Source of the DNA: Trichostrongylus colubriformis
Lineage: Eukaryota; Nematoda; Chromadorea; Rhabditida; Trichostrongylidae
Direction: 5' to 3'
Assembly (NCBI GenBank): GCA_963978905.1
Contig: OZ022257.1
Location: forward strand, 46,572,203-46,636,202
DNA length: 64,000 bases
In this document: positions 21,416 through 33,065 of the stretch, in pieces
Layout: every line of letters starts with the position of its first letter
Position numbering within the stretch: position 1 is the first letter of the stretch
The notes under the pieces: generated by a model
What the model saw: only the letters and a program-made list of their open reading frames with translations
Told to the model about the DNA's origin: nothing
Databases searched by the model: none
Program-made: the position numbers and the translations under genes

Positions 21416-21625
21416 GAGGTGTGTACTCTGAAGTCATTATCGCAGCGGCGTGCGACGCAGTGAGTGCGAGCTATGCTACTGTAATACTAGGGGCGCGATA
21501 CGCAGTTGACTTGTAATCGCTTCGGGATCCAACAACATGGCGCCTTTAGCTCGTCCGAACTGCTTCGCTTGCGACATGCCGCGGTGCGAAAATCCTGACA
21601 TAACCTCCTGCATCCGACTCTCGTG
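21416..21625. mobile_element. MITE, second copy of the 7.5-kb family
   Basis: It shares GACTTGTAATCGCTTCGG, ATGGCGCCTTTAGCTCG and GGTGCGAAAATCCTGACATA with 7512-7756 and 49091-49324. The left terminus is more diverged here. Confidence 0.65.
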
Positions 21626-21782
21626 ATTTCACGTTATACACTGGTTTTACACTCCACTGGCTGATAGGGTGAGATGAGCAGGGACTAAGTCAGTGAAAAC
21701 TGTCAATCGTTTTTCAGATATCTTAAGCACTGCAGAAATTACCCCTATCACCGTTTAAATGAGACGTGAACTTATGAAATTA

Positions 21783-22522
21783 CAGGGGGTGCCAAAAAAA
21801 GTAATTTTGCCCACGGCTCACATCTGCCAATTTTACAAAACGTAGGGAAACGAAAGAGATAAAGGTATTGGGACAAAACATTCCCGAAATGTTCCTCTAA
21901 AAGCAGGAACAAGCTGTGGCTCCTCACATTCATGTTCATAAAAATATGGAGGTTTCATTCGGCGCGAACGGGCTTCGGAGTACCTACATTTAAAAATTCG
22001 CTAAAAACAGTGGAGCCAAGCTCCGTGGTAGGTCTTTTGTGGGAAGCTTCCTGAGGGTTGGCCCTTCGGTTCATGGAAGTCACAGAGCCCCTGCTGCTTG
22101 GACAAGGCTGCTATGATCCAAAGTATCATTTTCATGCCTCAAATCCGCCTCCGGAAGGGCTTCAGTGGTAGGGGAAGGTTTTGGCTCTTGGTAACGAAGG
22201 GCGCTGGGAACCCGAGAAAAACGCAGTGTTAAAGAGCACCATCCGGTATGAATCCCCTTAGGTACCCAGATTGAACGGACGTCTGCAAGGTTGTGAAAGA
22301 GGGCGAAAAAATTTCGGACTTTGCCCAGTTGAGGTGATACATCTTGTTCAGTCTTTCCTTGCTCCCGTTTCTGCTCGTGCAGGAGGCTGCCACGGAGTAT
22401 AGTGATAGAGGTAGGTCTGCTCTTGATTTTGGGGTTGAGAATACCTCAATAGAATTTACTGTAACTTGGCTAAATGGGGTCGAAAGTGGAGGAGACAAAA
22501 TTACTTTTTTTAGCACCCCCTG
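21783..22522. mobile_element. Tc/mariner-type MITE, 740 bp, copy 2
   Basis: It has the same inverted termini and nearly the same interior as 16280-17015, in the same orientation. TA is at 21781-21782 and 22523-22524. Confidence 0.88.
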
Positions 22523-22524
22523 TA

Positions 22525-23240
22525 CACCCTTCCCGAAGCTGGCTTCGAACGTTGTTTTTGGGTGTGTGCATCAAGGGTGTATGTCGTTAGGACGGTAAAA
22601 TTGCGAAGCGGCGTCGCACCCACGACTTTGACGCACGAGTCGCCTGTTTCTGATTGGGGCAACCTTTTGTAGTATAAATAGCCTTCTAGTCGTATCATGA
22701 CCTTTTTATACCTCTTTTCATTTACTAACATTTTATGTGCTAACCAGTTTTCGCTACGCGACGTACCTCGCGCGTCACACGACATTGGTAATTTTTCCAC
22801 ACCCTTCCACACGTTCACCGGTGCCACTCATTCGTCACAAAAATCAAAGAGCGTACTATGTGATGATTATTTTCACCATCCGTTTCCGACCCTTAAATAC
22901 ATTGATAGCTGTCTGAGGGAGCCATTTTTTGTAAAAAAAATATTGCAATCGTTTTCATTTACGAAATTAACCACTCCGTGATCGGTTAAGTTCAAACGGC
23001 AGTGCTCTTTCCAATACCCAACATATTGCATGCCATTCCAGTGTGCCGACACCTCCAGACGTCAGCACACCCCAGAATGACGGCGAGTGTACGAAATAGG
23101 TGTTTATATAAGCAGTAGGTGCTATCACTACGACAACATAGCCGCACAGTGATACCCCAACACCCATCGGTCTCTCCCAACATAGAGCGGTTGTTTTGCT
23201 CTATCACTCCATAATCACAATCACTCACTTGCGGACGGAC
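22525..23240. other. Intergenic, nothing recognised
   Basis: A promoter-like TAGTATAAATAGCC lies near 22668-22681, but no linked exon could be defined. Confidence 0.3.
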
Positions 23241-23304
23241 AGACATACATACCGACATACAAACCGACATACAAACCGACATACAAACCGACATACAAAC
23301 CGAC
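23241..23304. repeat. 12-bp microsatellite (ACATACAAACCG)n
   Basis: About five direct units of a 12-mer. It creates repetitive ORFs on both strands (for example repeated SVCM) that should not be called as genes. Confidence 0.92.
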
Positions 23305-24052
23305 GAACAAAGTTAATGGTTTATATAATAGAGGGATGTTATTATGGGGGAAGGGCCACTCGACTAAGGTCGGCGTCCGGCGCTAATTTTACCTAGGTCT
23401 TTAGCTGTAGTCTCAGCTTGGCGGAAGCTCTGACCTTCCTGAAGTGAGGCGTAAGAATACACAATTGAGTGTACAAAATGAGTGTACAGAAGCAGAGTAA
23501 ATATTTTGAGGTTTTCAAGAAGTCTCGCCTGAACTGTATCTGATAGTAAAACGTCTAAAATGATGTAGTTGGTCGCAGTGGATAATGTAGTCACGTTATA
23601 TTAATACGATTTTTTGTTGATGGCAAACGACAGCGAAGATCGCTGAATCACTATTCTTGCACACCAACAATATAATGTGGCCTAGAAAGAATGATGTTCC
23701 CGACATCCTAACGGGAACAAAATCGTCGTCGTTGGCCGACTGCGTACTCATCAAAGCCAATGCACGGGTCAGGAGAGGAATGACCTACCTCTACTGACAC
23801 TCGCTACAGAGTAGGACGTGTGTTAGGTTTCTAGGGTTTCAGTCTCGGTCTGTCCTCCATTCGCGATTCCTTTTTTGAGAGCAGTGTAGCTCTGGCGCAA
23901 ATGCGCTACCTCGTTCGGTACGGGACAACTCGTGCGCGATCGTCGCACGGCGCACGCAGCCATGCGATTTTTCTGTACTAACGACATACACCCGTACATC
24001 AACACGTCACACCCTCAACGGTTGCAGGGTACAGTATGACGCCGTACATCAG
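23305..24052. other. Intergenic, nothing confident
   Basis: No exon or repeat ends were recognised. Near 23870-23935 the minus strand has a weak GTAGCGCATTTGCGCC stretch, too poor to call as tRNA-derived. Confidence 0.3.
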
Positions 24053-24251
24053 GTGTGCATCACCAAAGCAGGATTTCTCACCAAAACCTACTAAGGGCAC
24101 CGCAAGTAATTATGCCCTGAAATGGTTGCTGTGCACACACTCCCGTTCTTACGCTACCCAATCCCAAGGGGACACAACTCCATACGCACTGCCAATTCAG
24201 TCCGTTCATAATTCAGATTCTGATCGGAAAGTCAGTAGACGCCTCGTGTGA
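24053..24251 (+). CDS. Possible Ser/Pro-rich terminal exon
   Basis: It follows TACATCAG with one base completing a codon, then stays open for 65 codons to TGA. It begins CASPKQDFSPKPTKGTASNY. The start phase and S-P composition match several better-supported terminal exons in the window. There is no other evidence. Confidence 0.27.
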
Positions 24252-25211
24252 ACTATTCTGGATGATGATTCTGGTGATGAAAGCAGTTATGGGTAGAGCA
24301 ACAAATGGACGTCTTACGTCGATTCTGGAGGCGTGTATAAGTATGTCGTCGTTTCTTTGTCATCCTTTTATAGAAATTTCATGGATTCTGAAAGTGTTTT
24401 CGCTTTAGTTATTTTGAGGCCTGAGTGCCTAACCTCACATCACTTTCTTTATTTGCTCAAGTTCGTGCTCAATTGGGCTGCAACCGCCGGTGTCCTGACG
24501 GATCAACAAATGCAGGTATTTTTTTGTGAATAACAGTCGACCAAGTTTGCTTCTTTTTATAAACGTATGTCGAGAGGCAATTAAAGATGGTTTCAGCGCG
24601 TTAACGGTTGGCGAAATGAGTACCACAAGGAGGAACTGAAACTCTGCGCAAGACTTTATGGGCGGCCGTACTTGAGAGTGATGTACGGTAACATTGATGC
24701 ATTAAAAATATTATTGGAATATACCTGTCCAGTAAAAATCCTCAGAAAAAATCTACCGATATTTCGCAAATAGAACCAGTTCCTGACTCGAACCTGCTCA
24801 CATTTCTCTTGAGTCCCTTTGGGGGTTACCTGATCGATTGCTGACAAGGGAAGGACCCCAGGTCGGAGTGGCCATTCGGAATGGGATCTACCTGATCCGA
24901 CATTTTCGGACGCTGATCTAAAATCTGCATTCCAAATTTGCAGAACGATTCTCTGAGCGGAGCTATGGAGGTTTTTTTGAAAAGCAGTACTATTATACGG
25001 TAGGTTTGGAAGCCCATAGCACGCGAGCGAGACGTTCTTGCGCAAAACCAGTGTAATTTTCGTGTTTAGGGGACCAAACTACCCCATGAGACATGTTTTT
25101 AGCCAATTAGAGAACTTGCCCTTCCGCCAGCCGGCTGCTGGCAGTGCAACCGTTTGTGGTGCATTTGAGCTGACTTTTGCCGAATAACGACCTTATAACT
25201 CTGATCCGTCC
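24252..25211. other. Intergenic with one dispersed repeat
   Basis: About 24780-25085 matches the reverse complement of about 51290-51500 (shared CGTGTTTAGGGGACCAAA and GCAAAACCAGTGTAATTTTC). The rest shows nothing. Confidence 0.4.
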
Positions 25212-25468
25212 GAAAACACACCAGTTGGGCTGGCGCACACGACTGCGCGCGTCACACGTGGAAGCATGCTAACTGGGCTTGATCGATATCGATCGATCAG
25301 TATCATCATTCAAACACTTTGCAGAAACAGGGAATTCGCAAAAACGGAGAAAGGAAACAAAATTCCTTTCAGCAATCTTGTCCTTCCGCATCGATCGATA
25401 TCCATCAAGCTCATTTTGCATGCTTCCATGTGTGACGCGGCAGTAGTGTGCGCCAGCCTAACTGGTAT
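25212..25468. mobile_element. Foldback MITE, ~257 bp
   Basis: ACCAGTTGGGCTGGCGCACAC-type arms (about 75 bp each) are reverse complements across a ~100-bp loop. The right end reads GTGTGCGCCAGCCTAACTGG. Confidence 0.82.
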
Positions 25469-25652
25469 CTAAAATTCAGAATCCCATCTTCGCTGCGACG
25501 CGAGAAACGGTATCGTTTACGTACGCTACATTAAAACCAGTTAATTTTGGTGCCAGGCCCTTTCCGTGCAATTTTTACGGACAGGAGATGCCTGAAACCA
25601 GATACAGCCCGTGCTCGGTCAAATAACTATTAAATCCAGGGCGCTGTTTCAG

Positions 25653-26364
25653 TACCCTTGATCCTGTGGACTACGAATGTGACCGGCTACTGGTACGACT
25701 GGATGAAGATGCTTCACAAAGTGGCAGTCCGAAGGAATCTTCAAAGCCATTGAAGGAAAAAGAAGAGTCAGCAGATGATATAGAAGCAGCTGGCGCAGGA
25801 AAGACACCGTCGATCCCAAGACCACAAGAAAAATCATCAGTACCCTCTAGCGGAGGAACACCCAAAAGACCAGAAACACCTGTGGAAAGTAAAGCAAAGG
25901 AAAAAGCTAAATTCCATGAAAGTGAACTATCAAGAACACCAGCTTCGGGAGAGTCTCCGAAAAAAGGGGCGACAAAAATTCCAGAGGAACGGACATTACT
26001 CCAAGAAAGGACACAACAAGTAGTGTCAGAAGATGATACGGCACCATCATCTCACGCTGACGCGGGAGTTAAAGCTGAGGTCAAGCGCGAACGCAACAAG
26101 CAACCACAGACATCAACTGCTGCGAAAGGCACAATGCCATCACCTAAACGTGGAACTCCAGACTCGCGGGTAAAATGTCGAACTCCCTCTAAGGTGAAAA
26201 CAGCAGACTCGAAGTTGAAGGCCAAAAATACCATGTCCAAAAAGAAGAAAAGCAAAGAAAAAACTGCCAACAGATCTGCAATTGCGTCCAAGTCAATGGC
26301 GGTCCCCAATAACCCTGAACTTAAGAGAAGCTGCTTCTATCCACTTAAAAAGGATACGAAGTGA
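25653..26364 (+). CDS. Terminal exon, Ser/Lys/Pro/Glu-rich disordered tail
   Basis: The exon follows GCTGTTTCAG. One base completes a codon and 236 codons follow to TGA at 26362. It opens TLDPVDYECDRLLVRLDED, which looks like the end of a folded domain, and then turns low-complexity: KESSKPLKEKEESADDIE, GGTPKRPETPVESKAKEKAK, a KKKKSKEKTANRS basic block, and PELKRSCFYPLKKDTK at the end. Several S/T-P sites suggest phosphorylation, which is inference. No ATG is needed because it is clearly spliced. Upstream exons were not found and the family is not recognised. AT-rich 3' flank follows. Composition resembles the 52.6-57.1 kb gene, though no alignable motif links them. Confidence 0.62.
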
Positions 26365-26647
26365 TATAATGATATATAAGAAAATCTTCATCTTGTTATC
26401 ATGCAAAATACTGTCATTACTAGACCATTGGTGGCTAACAATGGTTGTAATTAATATTAGACGATTCTATTGATTTATGAATATTTACATAAATATTGTT
26501 TTATTACTTCAATGTTTGCTTCATGAAATAATCTACGTGTCGCGCAGCGCGATGGCGACGCCCACGCTCAAAAAAAGCAGCGCATAGTTATGGTCTGCAC
26601 AAATTCACTGGAAATCATACGATCGACTACCTGAGCAGTACTTGACA
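26365..26647. other. 3' flank, AT-rich
   Basis: AATAAT-rich sequence after the stop. No clear polyadenylation signal was singled out. Confidence 0.3.
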
Positions 26648-28092
26648 TATTGGGCTGAGGGATAAGTCCACGCAGTTTTTTTAAACCCCGTTTTTCACAT
26701 TGTTCCCTTCATCTTTGACAAAGCTTACACATTTGATTTTTGAAAAAGCCGAAAAAAAAACCGAAGCTTTTGCCCATAACTCAGCATCCTTGTAGTAACT
26801 TAAAGCTTATACATGTTTTTAATAGAGCTTTTTCTGCTCTGCAAAATGTTCGTATCTGTTTTTTTTAATCCTTCGACTACCTAATATTTATGAGGTTTGG
26901 GAGCAAAGTAAGCTGAAGGCAAAAAATTGGCACTTGGCACACCTCATCTTTCTCGTCTGCCATCGATGTCAAAAAATGTATGTGTATATGTTTTGATAGA
27001 GCTTTTTCAGCTCTACAGAATGATACTACTTTTCACTCAATTCGCTCAACTTTTCGCTGTTTTGGAGACTCACAAATGTAGTACTCGCAAAAGTGTGCAC
27101 TTTCGTTATCTTCTCTTCCTCGCCTACCATCGAGATTTAAGCATTCGATAGAGCTTTTTTTGCTCTACAAGATGATACCTTTCCTCTTTTGTATCTTCTC
27201 ATATTTTAGCATTTAGGAATAAGTATCTACCTGTTTTTCAATGCAAAATTGCGTAATGAAAATAAAATTTTTTGACGGATTGTTTTGCATCATTCGATAG
27301 GGCTCTTTCAGCTCTACAAGATAGTGTTTATGGTTTTTGTTCGAATCAATTTTCGCCATTTTTTAGACCATTTAAAAGTCGACGAAATCGAGCATTTTCA
27401 TCACATGTGGTCGAAAATGCTCGATTTCGTCGACTTTTAAATGATCTAAAAAATAGTAGAATTTGATTCGAACAAAAACCGCAAACCACAGCTTGTAGAG
27501 CTGAAAGAGCTCTATCGATTGATACAAAACAATCCGTCAAAAATTTTATTTTCATTACTTAATTTTGAGTTGGAAAAGTAGAAACTTATCCCTACATGCT
27601 AAAATATGAGAGGGTACAAGAAAAGAGTACATTCATCTTGTAGAGCAAAAGAAGCTCTATCGAATGTATATGTGCACATCCTCTCCAATTTGGATGGTAG
27701 GCGAGGAAGAGGAGATAACCAAAGTGCACACTTTTGCGAGTACTGCATTTGTGAGTCTCAAAAACAGCAAAAAGTTGAGCGAATTGAGTGAAGAGTAGTA
27801 TCATTCTGTAGAGCTGAAAAAGCCCTATCAAAACGTATACACATTCATTTTTTGATCTCGATGACACACGAGAAAGATGAGGTGCGCACGTGTCAACTTT
27901 TTGCCTTCAGCTTATTTCATTTCCAAATCTCATAAATATTAGGTTGTCGAAGGAATCGGAAAACAGATACGAGCATTTTGTAGAGCAGAAAAAGCTCTAT
28001 CGAAAGCGTGTATAAGCTTCGTCGAAAGATGGAGGTAACAATGAGAAAAACGTGGTTTAAAAAAACCGCGGGGACTTATTCCTCAACCCAAT
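26648..28092. mobile_element. 1.45-kb foldback with eight regularly spaced hairpins
   Basis: Two ~715-bp arms pair along nearly their whole length, around a centre at about 27395-27425 (CGAGCATTTTC and GAAAATGCTCG). Within each arm a short hairpin of the form AGAGC-loop-GCTCT recurs four times. The plus-arm copies are at 26824, 26998, 27150 and 27299; the other arm's are at 27497, 27642, 27810 and 27982. Spacing is about 143-175 bp. Each is preceded by CGATAG or TTGATAG, so the arm seems built from a degenerate ~160-bp tandem unit. No protein is encoded. Confidence 0.87.
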
Positions 28093-28989
28093 AGAATGCA
28101 TTACAGCCGTGTAGGTTAAGACTCTCGAATCGCGCCAACACGCCCAGAGGATGGCCGCGTGGAGTGCTTTGGTCGTACGTTCGTTAAATGAAGGTGACTG
28201 CAACAATCTCTACGACCTGACTCAGTTCCAGGGTCCTGTCAGACAGACAGAAATGTGGCTTAACGGCGTGAAATTCTATTTTAAAAAACGCCTCAGTCTA
28301 AACGAGTTGACAACGAGACAGTGTGCGCCTAAGTTCAGTGAGGGGTAAAGATTAGGTAAGGATTACGAAAAAATCCGATAAATTGAAGACAGTCTGGCCT
28401 TGTCATATCAATGAATACAACGGACACGAATCCGATACACGACTGCATTTCAGAGTGAATTCGAAATTTGCAATCTAGTACTAATTGTGGCGATTTCAAG
28501 AGCGAATAGCGTGGTCAGAGTAATGACAGTCTCCTACCGCTGCCAAATAAAGATAGCTCCTTGCGCTACCTTTCCCTTATTACACAAATGAGCTCGAGTA
28601 AGGAGGTAGGGTGAAGTGGTCGTGTTACATTCAAAGGACAAGCTTACATGTCTCTTTGCTCTCGCTGGTTCTCCGTTTTATCAGGCTTTATCAGTTTCCA
28701 TCATTGCTCAGTTAACATCAATCTTTCTGTCCTATCTCACACAACACTTATTACTGGTAAGGTTTTACTGTCAATCGGAGAAGCGCAGGTTCGTTTTCGG
28801 CACTCCCTCCGGCAGGTTGGGGGTGATGCAGAGTGCAACCTTTGCCTACCTGGCCCTGTCAGCGTCAGTGGCGGACAGTATGAAGACAGCCCAAGGAACA
28901 AACTGCTTACTGGCTCTCATCGCTTGTCAGCAGTTTCGATCACCCACTAAGAATGCGGCCTTCTCGACTCCTATCACCAGCCCCTTTGT
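28093..28989. other. Intergenic, nothing confident
   Basis: Overlapping ORFs at 28616-29014 have weak coding character and no splice evidence. Confidence 0.3.
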
Positions 28990-29043
28990 TAAAGGAATCG
29001 TCCACGGAAAATGAGTTTTTGTATTACCCATATGTTTATGTTA
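28990..29043. repeat. Solo arm end of the TTAAAGGAATCG foldback family
   Basis: GTTAAAGGAATCGTCCACGG and about 35 further bases match the left arm of the foldback at 46263-46700. Confidence 0.75.
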
Positions 29044-29292
29044 ATATGATATGGTATGATATGATATGATGACATTGATAACATTGATAGACATTGATAG
29101 CACCTACTTACGAACGCATTTTCTTAGCTCTTATCAGTTCTTATCACTTTCTGCCGTCTACCATCAGTATTCCCTTCCCAATCACTACATCGACTCTCAA
29201 GAACAAGATCATGGAAGACCGAGATGTATCATTGTTAAGATGCGAATACGATCTGCAGTCAAACAAACACACATACACATAAATAGTGGAAG

Positions 29293-29405
29293 TTCGTGCC
29301 GTTTCAGATAGATAGTACACTACAGGCAATGAGATCAGACTTATTATTAGACCACGAATGTGAGATCAGTCCTGTCGGGGAATCCGGCCGATCCTGGAGA
29401 AAGGT
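29293..29405. repeat. Dispersed repeat interrupted by BEL element 1 (left part)
   Basis: CAGATAGATAGTA through CCGGCCGATCCTGG matches 39440-39540. The right part resumes at 35086. The last five bases AAGGT (29401-29405) are the BEL target duplication. Confidence 0.78.
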
Positions 29406-29928
29406 TGTAGCAGGATACTCGCCTTAACAGTGACTTCACACTGGCCACGCGGATATTGAGACTGAGACAAGATTGAATAAGAGCACTTTTATTAGCACCG
29501 AATATAGCTTGGAATAAGCACCAATAATATTGAGAGCTGCCTCGTCTTCGTCTCGCTGGGTGTCGATCGGTCTATATTGAGGTTCGAATATTGGCGTGAC
29601 GGTTTCGATCTCCTCAACTCCACCTGAATACGCCTATATGAGACGCAGCAAAAGCGGTCACAGAATGGACAGGAAAACACCCGCCTGAGGACAACGTAGC
29701 GGTCCCGACTGCAGGGGACAGGCTTATCAGCGGTGCGATCAAACCGCTGCCGAGTAGGCGCCGCGCGAGATGAGACGAGACCAGCGAAGAGTTCGGATCC
29801 GTAGAGCTGGATCCAATCTGAGCAGTACCAGTCCAGATATCCAGAAATCTGCCTGAGGTTATGTTGCGAAGCTTATATACAGCCGTGAGTATTGAATATG
29901 ATTATGTGTTTAGTCGCGTTTTGCGACA
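29406..29928 (-). repeat. 3' LTR of BEL element 1
   Basis: 523 bp. It is identical to 34563-35085 except for about eight substitutions. On the coding strand it starts TGTCGCAAAACGCGAC, a small hairpin. A short purine run (GGCGGGAG) lies just before it and may be the polypurine tract. Confidence 0.93.
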
Positions 29929-29979
29929 CTCCCGCCAGCAGCCTCTCCGCTTACCTCCTCCATCTCGTGCTTCACCTCT

Positions 29980-30765
29980 CTAATTCTTTCGAGAATGAGG
30001 TTTTTGCGTTGGGAATATTGCACAGCGCGCGATGATGGCCTCCATCCTCCGGATCAAAAAACGGAGGCTTTCTTTCTTCCTCATAATTCCACAGTAAAAA
30101 CAGTCGTTTTTCTCTCGGCTGCATGCGAAGTAAGGATTGCAACTTCCAAGACAATATTGACATAAACCCCTTTTCTTGACAAAACGGTATCTTTCGTCCC
30201 CGTCCTTGATTCTCGGACAGGAGTCCGAATAGTGAGAGATTGAGTTACAGAATGTACATTCGACATCGCAGTCCTTGCTTGGTGACACATAAGCAATTCT
30301 TCGTTGTGGGAGCCGGACTGCCGCGTCCTCCAGATCTTCTAAGGTTTTCTTCAGTTTCTGCAACTCCCACGGCTGCGAGGGAACGCTGGGCTCTGGCTCC
30401 TCCATGCTGCTGGCTACTTCTTCTTCACAGGTCTCATCAATCAGCCGATCGAGGTACTCATCGTCCGTTAGGACCTCCATCTTAGCTTCCTCCCTCTCCT
30501 TTTCTTCCGAGTTTGTCTGCTTGATTACTTGTGCGAAATCTGCCCAAAAGATTCTTTCCACTCGGTATGACTTCTCCGCCTTAGCGAGCTCGCCCTCGAT
30601 GGCGACCAGATACCGGTCCAACTTCTGCAGGTTTTCTTTGACAACTGGAATCAAGCTGGTTGCGTACGTGTCGTGTTCCGTACCATTCTCCAGCCATTCT
30701 TTCCTTTTCCTCGCGGGTACGCTGCCGCAGTCAGTCCTCTCTTGATACAGTGAGTCAAAAGTCAA
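29980..30765 (-). CDS. Second gag-like zinc-knuckle ORF downstream of RT
   Basis: A 261-residue ORF lies where RNase H and integrase should be. It has an acidic coiled-coil-like part (SEEKEREEAKMEVL), a C-x2-C-x4-H-x4-C-type knuckle (CTFCNSISHYSDSC), and further cysteine pairs (CQYCLGSCNPYFAC, CFYCG). These resemble gag nucleic-acid-binding modules. A 44-bp sequence at 30470-30513, encoding the SEEKEREEAKMEVL part, is repeated with one change at 30864-30907, exactly where the RT-side ORF ends. The region therefore looks like a recombinant join between two elements at a short homology. An intact function is not implied. Confidence 0.55.
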   Translation of the reverse strand: MTFDSLYQERTDCGSVPARKRKEWLENGTEHDTYATSLIPVVKENLQKLDRYLVAIEGELAKAEKSYRVERIFWADFAQVIKQTNSEEKEREEAKMEVLTDDEYLDRLIDETCEEEVASSMEEPEPSVPSQPWELQKLKKTLEDLEDAAVRLPQRRIAYVSPSKDCDVECTFCNSISHYSDSCPRIKDGDERYRFVKKRGLCQYCLGSCNPYFACSREKNDCFYCGIMRKKESLRFLIRRMEAIIARCAIFPTQKPHSRKN

Positions 30766-30823
30766 GAACCGCTGCGTCCACCTCCATAACGACTCTCGCG
30801 TTATTGATGCCGTTCTCCAGAAT

Positions 30824-32732
30824 CTATTGGTTAGGAGAACCTGTTCTCCTGTCGATCCCGGCCAGGACCTCCATTTTAGCTTCCTCCCTCTCCTTTTCTT
30901 CCGAGTTCCGAGGAATTTTCTTCGTAAACCCTTGCACGGTATTTACAATGTTATTCCATTCTTCCTCTTTACCCTTAGGTAGTATTGTATCCCAATCAAA
31001 CTGTTCCCTCCATAGAGTTTGTAGGAAGGTTTTTGCTTTATGAAGAAGGGGTAATATCCAGCCTAACGGGTCATATAGTGACGCTATTGCGCTAGTAATC
31101 GTTCTTTTCGTAACTAACGGAGTATCGGGGAATTGACAGGAAATAGCTATTTCATCCTCATGGAGATGCCAAGGGATCCCTAGTACTTTTGGGGTGTGTT
31201 GTAGTGTTTTGTCCCCACTCTTCATACACTGCATAAGGCTTATATCGTTAGAGGCAAATTCCCGTAAGTTCATATTGAGGTCTTGGAACATCTGTTTCGA
31301 TCTTTGATAATATTGAATAGCCTCATCGACGGTATCGACTGTCAAAACCAGATTGTCTACGTACATATTCGCTTTAATGTCGTTTACAAGTGATTGTTGA
31401 GTGACGGAGGCTGCTTATAGTCTTTGAGCCAAAGGCACCGGGTGGCATCCTTGTCGCTCTCATGGAGCCTTACTTGCAGGAACGCTTTTTCAATATCAGA
31501 GATGATTGCTATTTTCCCGACCCGAAAGCGCAGTAATATCCCATACAATAAGGGTAGGATCACGGGCCCTCTATGAAGGACATCATTAAGTGAAGGACAA
31601 CCCTTGTAATGGGACGAGGCATCAAACACCACCCGCAATTTGGTGGTAGCCTTATGTGGCGTTATCACCGGCTGGTGCGGGATATAGTGGACTTGACGGT
31701 TCCCCGTATCTTCCTCTTCATGGACTACCTCAATCACCCGTTGTGCCAACTGTTCTTGGAACACCTTGTCGTAGTCCCGCAGAAGTTGCTCGTTTTTCCG
31801 TAGTGCGGCATGGACATTGACCAACCGCTGGTACGCCAGAGCCTTATTGTCAGGTCACCGTGGGTATTGCTCTTTCCAAGGAAGTCGGACGTAAGAGCCA
31901 TCGTGTCGTCGTTCGATTGTCTCATTGAGCTGCTGCCAGATTCTCTTGTCCGTCTCCAGCTTAAGCTCTTTCTCAGAGCTTCCGAACTGTTCTGTGCCGG
32001 CTGCCTCTATTGCCCAATATTCATCCCATTTATCTTGCTCCTCTTGGGTTATCTCTGTGCTTATAGTATTGATGGAAAACTCTGCTGAATCCATGGCCCA
32101 ATATTGATCCCACCACTGCGCTTCATCGTATTGGGGTTGATCGGCAGCTTGATATAGCTGCTGACACTCATTTCCTTGGAGTTGAACTTTCCCTGAAACA
32201 AGGTATCCCAACTTGGTGGGAAGAATGTGTAAGCCCGATGGCAATTCTATTGAGGGTATATCGCATCTAACAAAGGACCACAGGTGGTCACATCCAAGAA
32301 GGATCAGAGGCTGTATGAGCTGGTCTTCATCTTGGAGCGGTAATGGTAGATTCAATGACCTCACAAACTCCCGGTCCTCCGCAGTAAGCTTAGGAGACGT
32401 GAGTGGGCGCGTCAAGCCGTCGTGCGTTAAGAGTTCTGAGGAACGAGGGATTCCTTCATTATCCCATACCTCCAGGCACACCCGCTTAGAACGACACTCC
32501 CTATTCTCTCTTGAGCCGAATGTATTGATTGATATTGATGTTTCTTCCAAAATAGGAAGATGGAGTCTCTCCGCTAGTGAAGAATCGACTTCCGCTCCTG
32601 TGTCAAGAAGAACATTGATTGGATAACGCCCTCGTCTGGTGATCCATAACAGTAATCTGTCCCGTAGGAAGCCCTGCCCTTCGAATTTTCTCTTGCCTTC
32701 TCTTTGAAATGACATGAAAGGTAGTGAGTTCT
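30824..32732 (-). pseudogene. BEL element 1 protease and reverse transcriptase, degraded
   Basis: Read on the minus strand. The aspartic protease has VLLDTGAEVDSSLAERL near 32600. After a linker, RT motifs appear at 31384-31824 (KLRVVFDASSHYKG, IISDIEKAFLQVRL, ATRCLWLKDY). The frame then breaks and resumes at 31366 with YVDNLVLTVDT, the catalytic box. Compared with the second BEL element about 45 codons between these blocks, including the PFGAKPSP-type motif, are deleted. The thumb region (LYDPLGWILPLLHKAK) is present and the ORF ends in the 44-bp recombination repeat. Several frameshifts make it inactive. Confidence 0.85.
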
Positions 32733-32742
32733 GGAGTATCGG

Positions 32743-32966
32743 GGGTGTAGGTTGGGACACACGAATCTAGGCCATGACCCTGTAACAGCCTGTGGCCTTT
32801 GACCTAAGCCTTAAATAATTCAGACAATTTGTTCATGTAAATCGTGTCCTCCTTCCAAGTCTGTTCCGTTGTATAGTCAAATTGTCTGAATTATTCATGT
32901 CACAGGGCAAAGGCAACAGGCTGTCACAAGGTCACGGCCTACATTCGTGTGTCCCAACCGTCACCC
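32743..32966. mobile_element. MITE with 10-bp target duplication nested in BEL element 1
   Basis: The inverted ends are GGGTGTAGGTTGGGACACAC and the matching GTGTGTCCCAACCGTCACCC. Exact direct repeats GGAGTATCGG flank it at 32733-32742 and 32967-32976. A 9-10 bp target duplication is characteristic of Mutator-like (MULE) transposition. Removing the element would rejoin the gag-side and protease-side coding sequence. Confidence 0.88.
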
Positions 32967-33065
32967 GGAGTATCGGTACTCTCAGTGGTGAGAACATTGG
33001 ACTGAGTTGAGCTGAGCGTCCTCCCCCGTTCTTTGTTGGCTTATTGGAACGTTTTTCCTGAGATT

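Noticed and set aside
22992..23396. ORFs with repeated SVCM or tetrapeptide runs
   Set aside because: They are translations of the 12-bp microsatellite.
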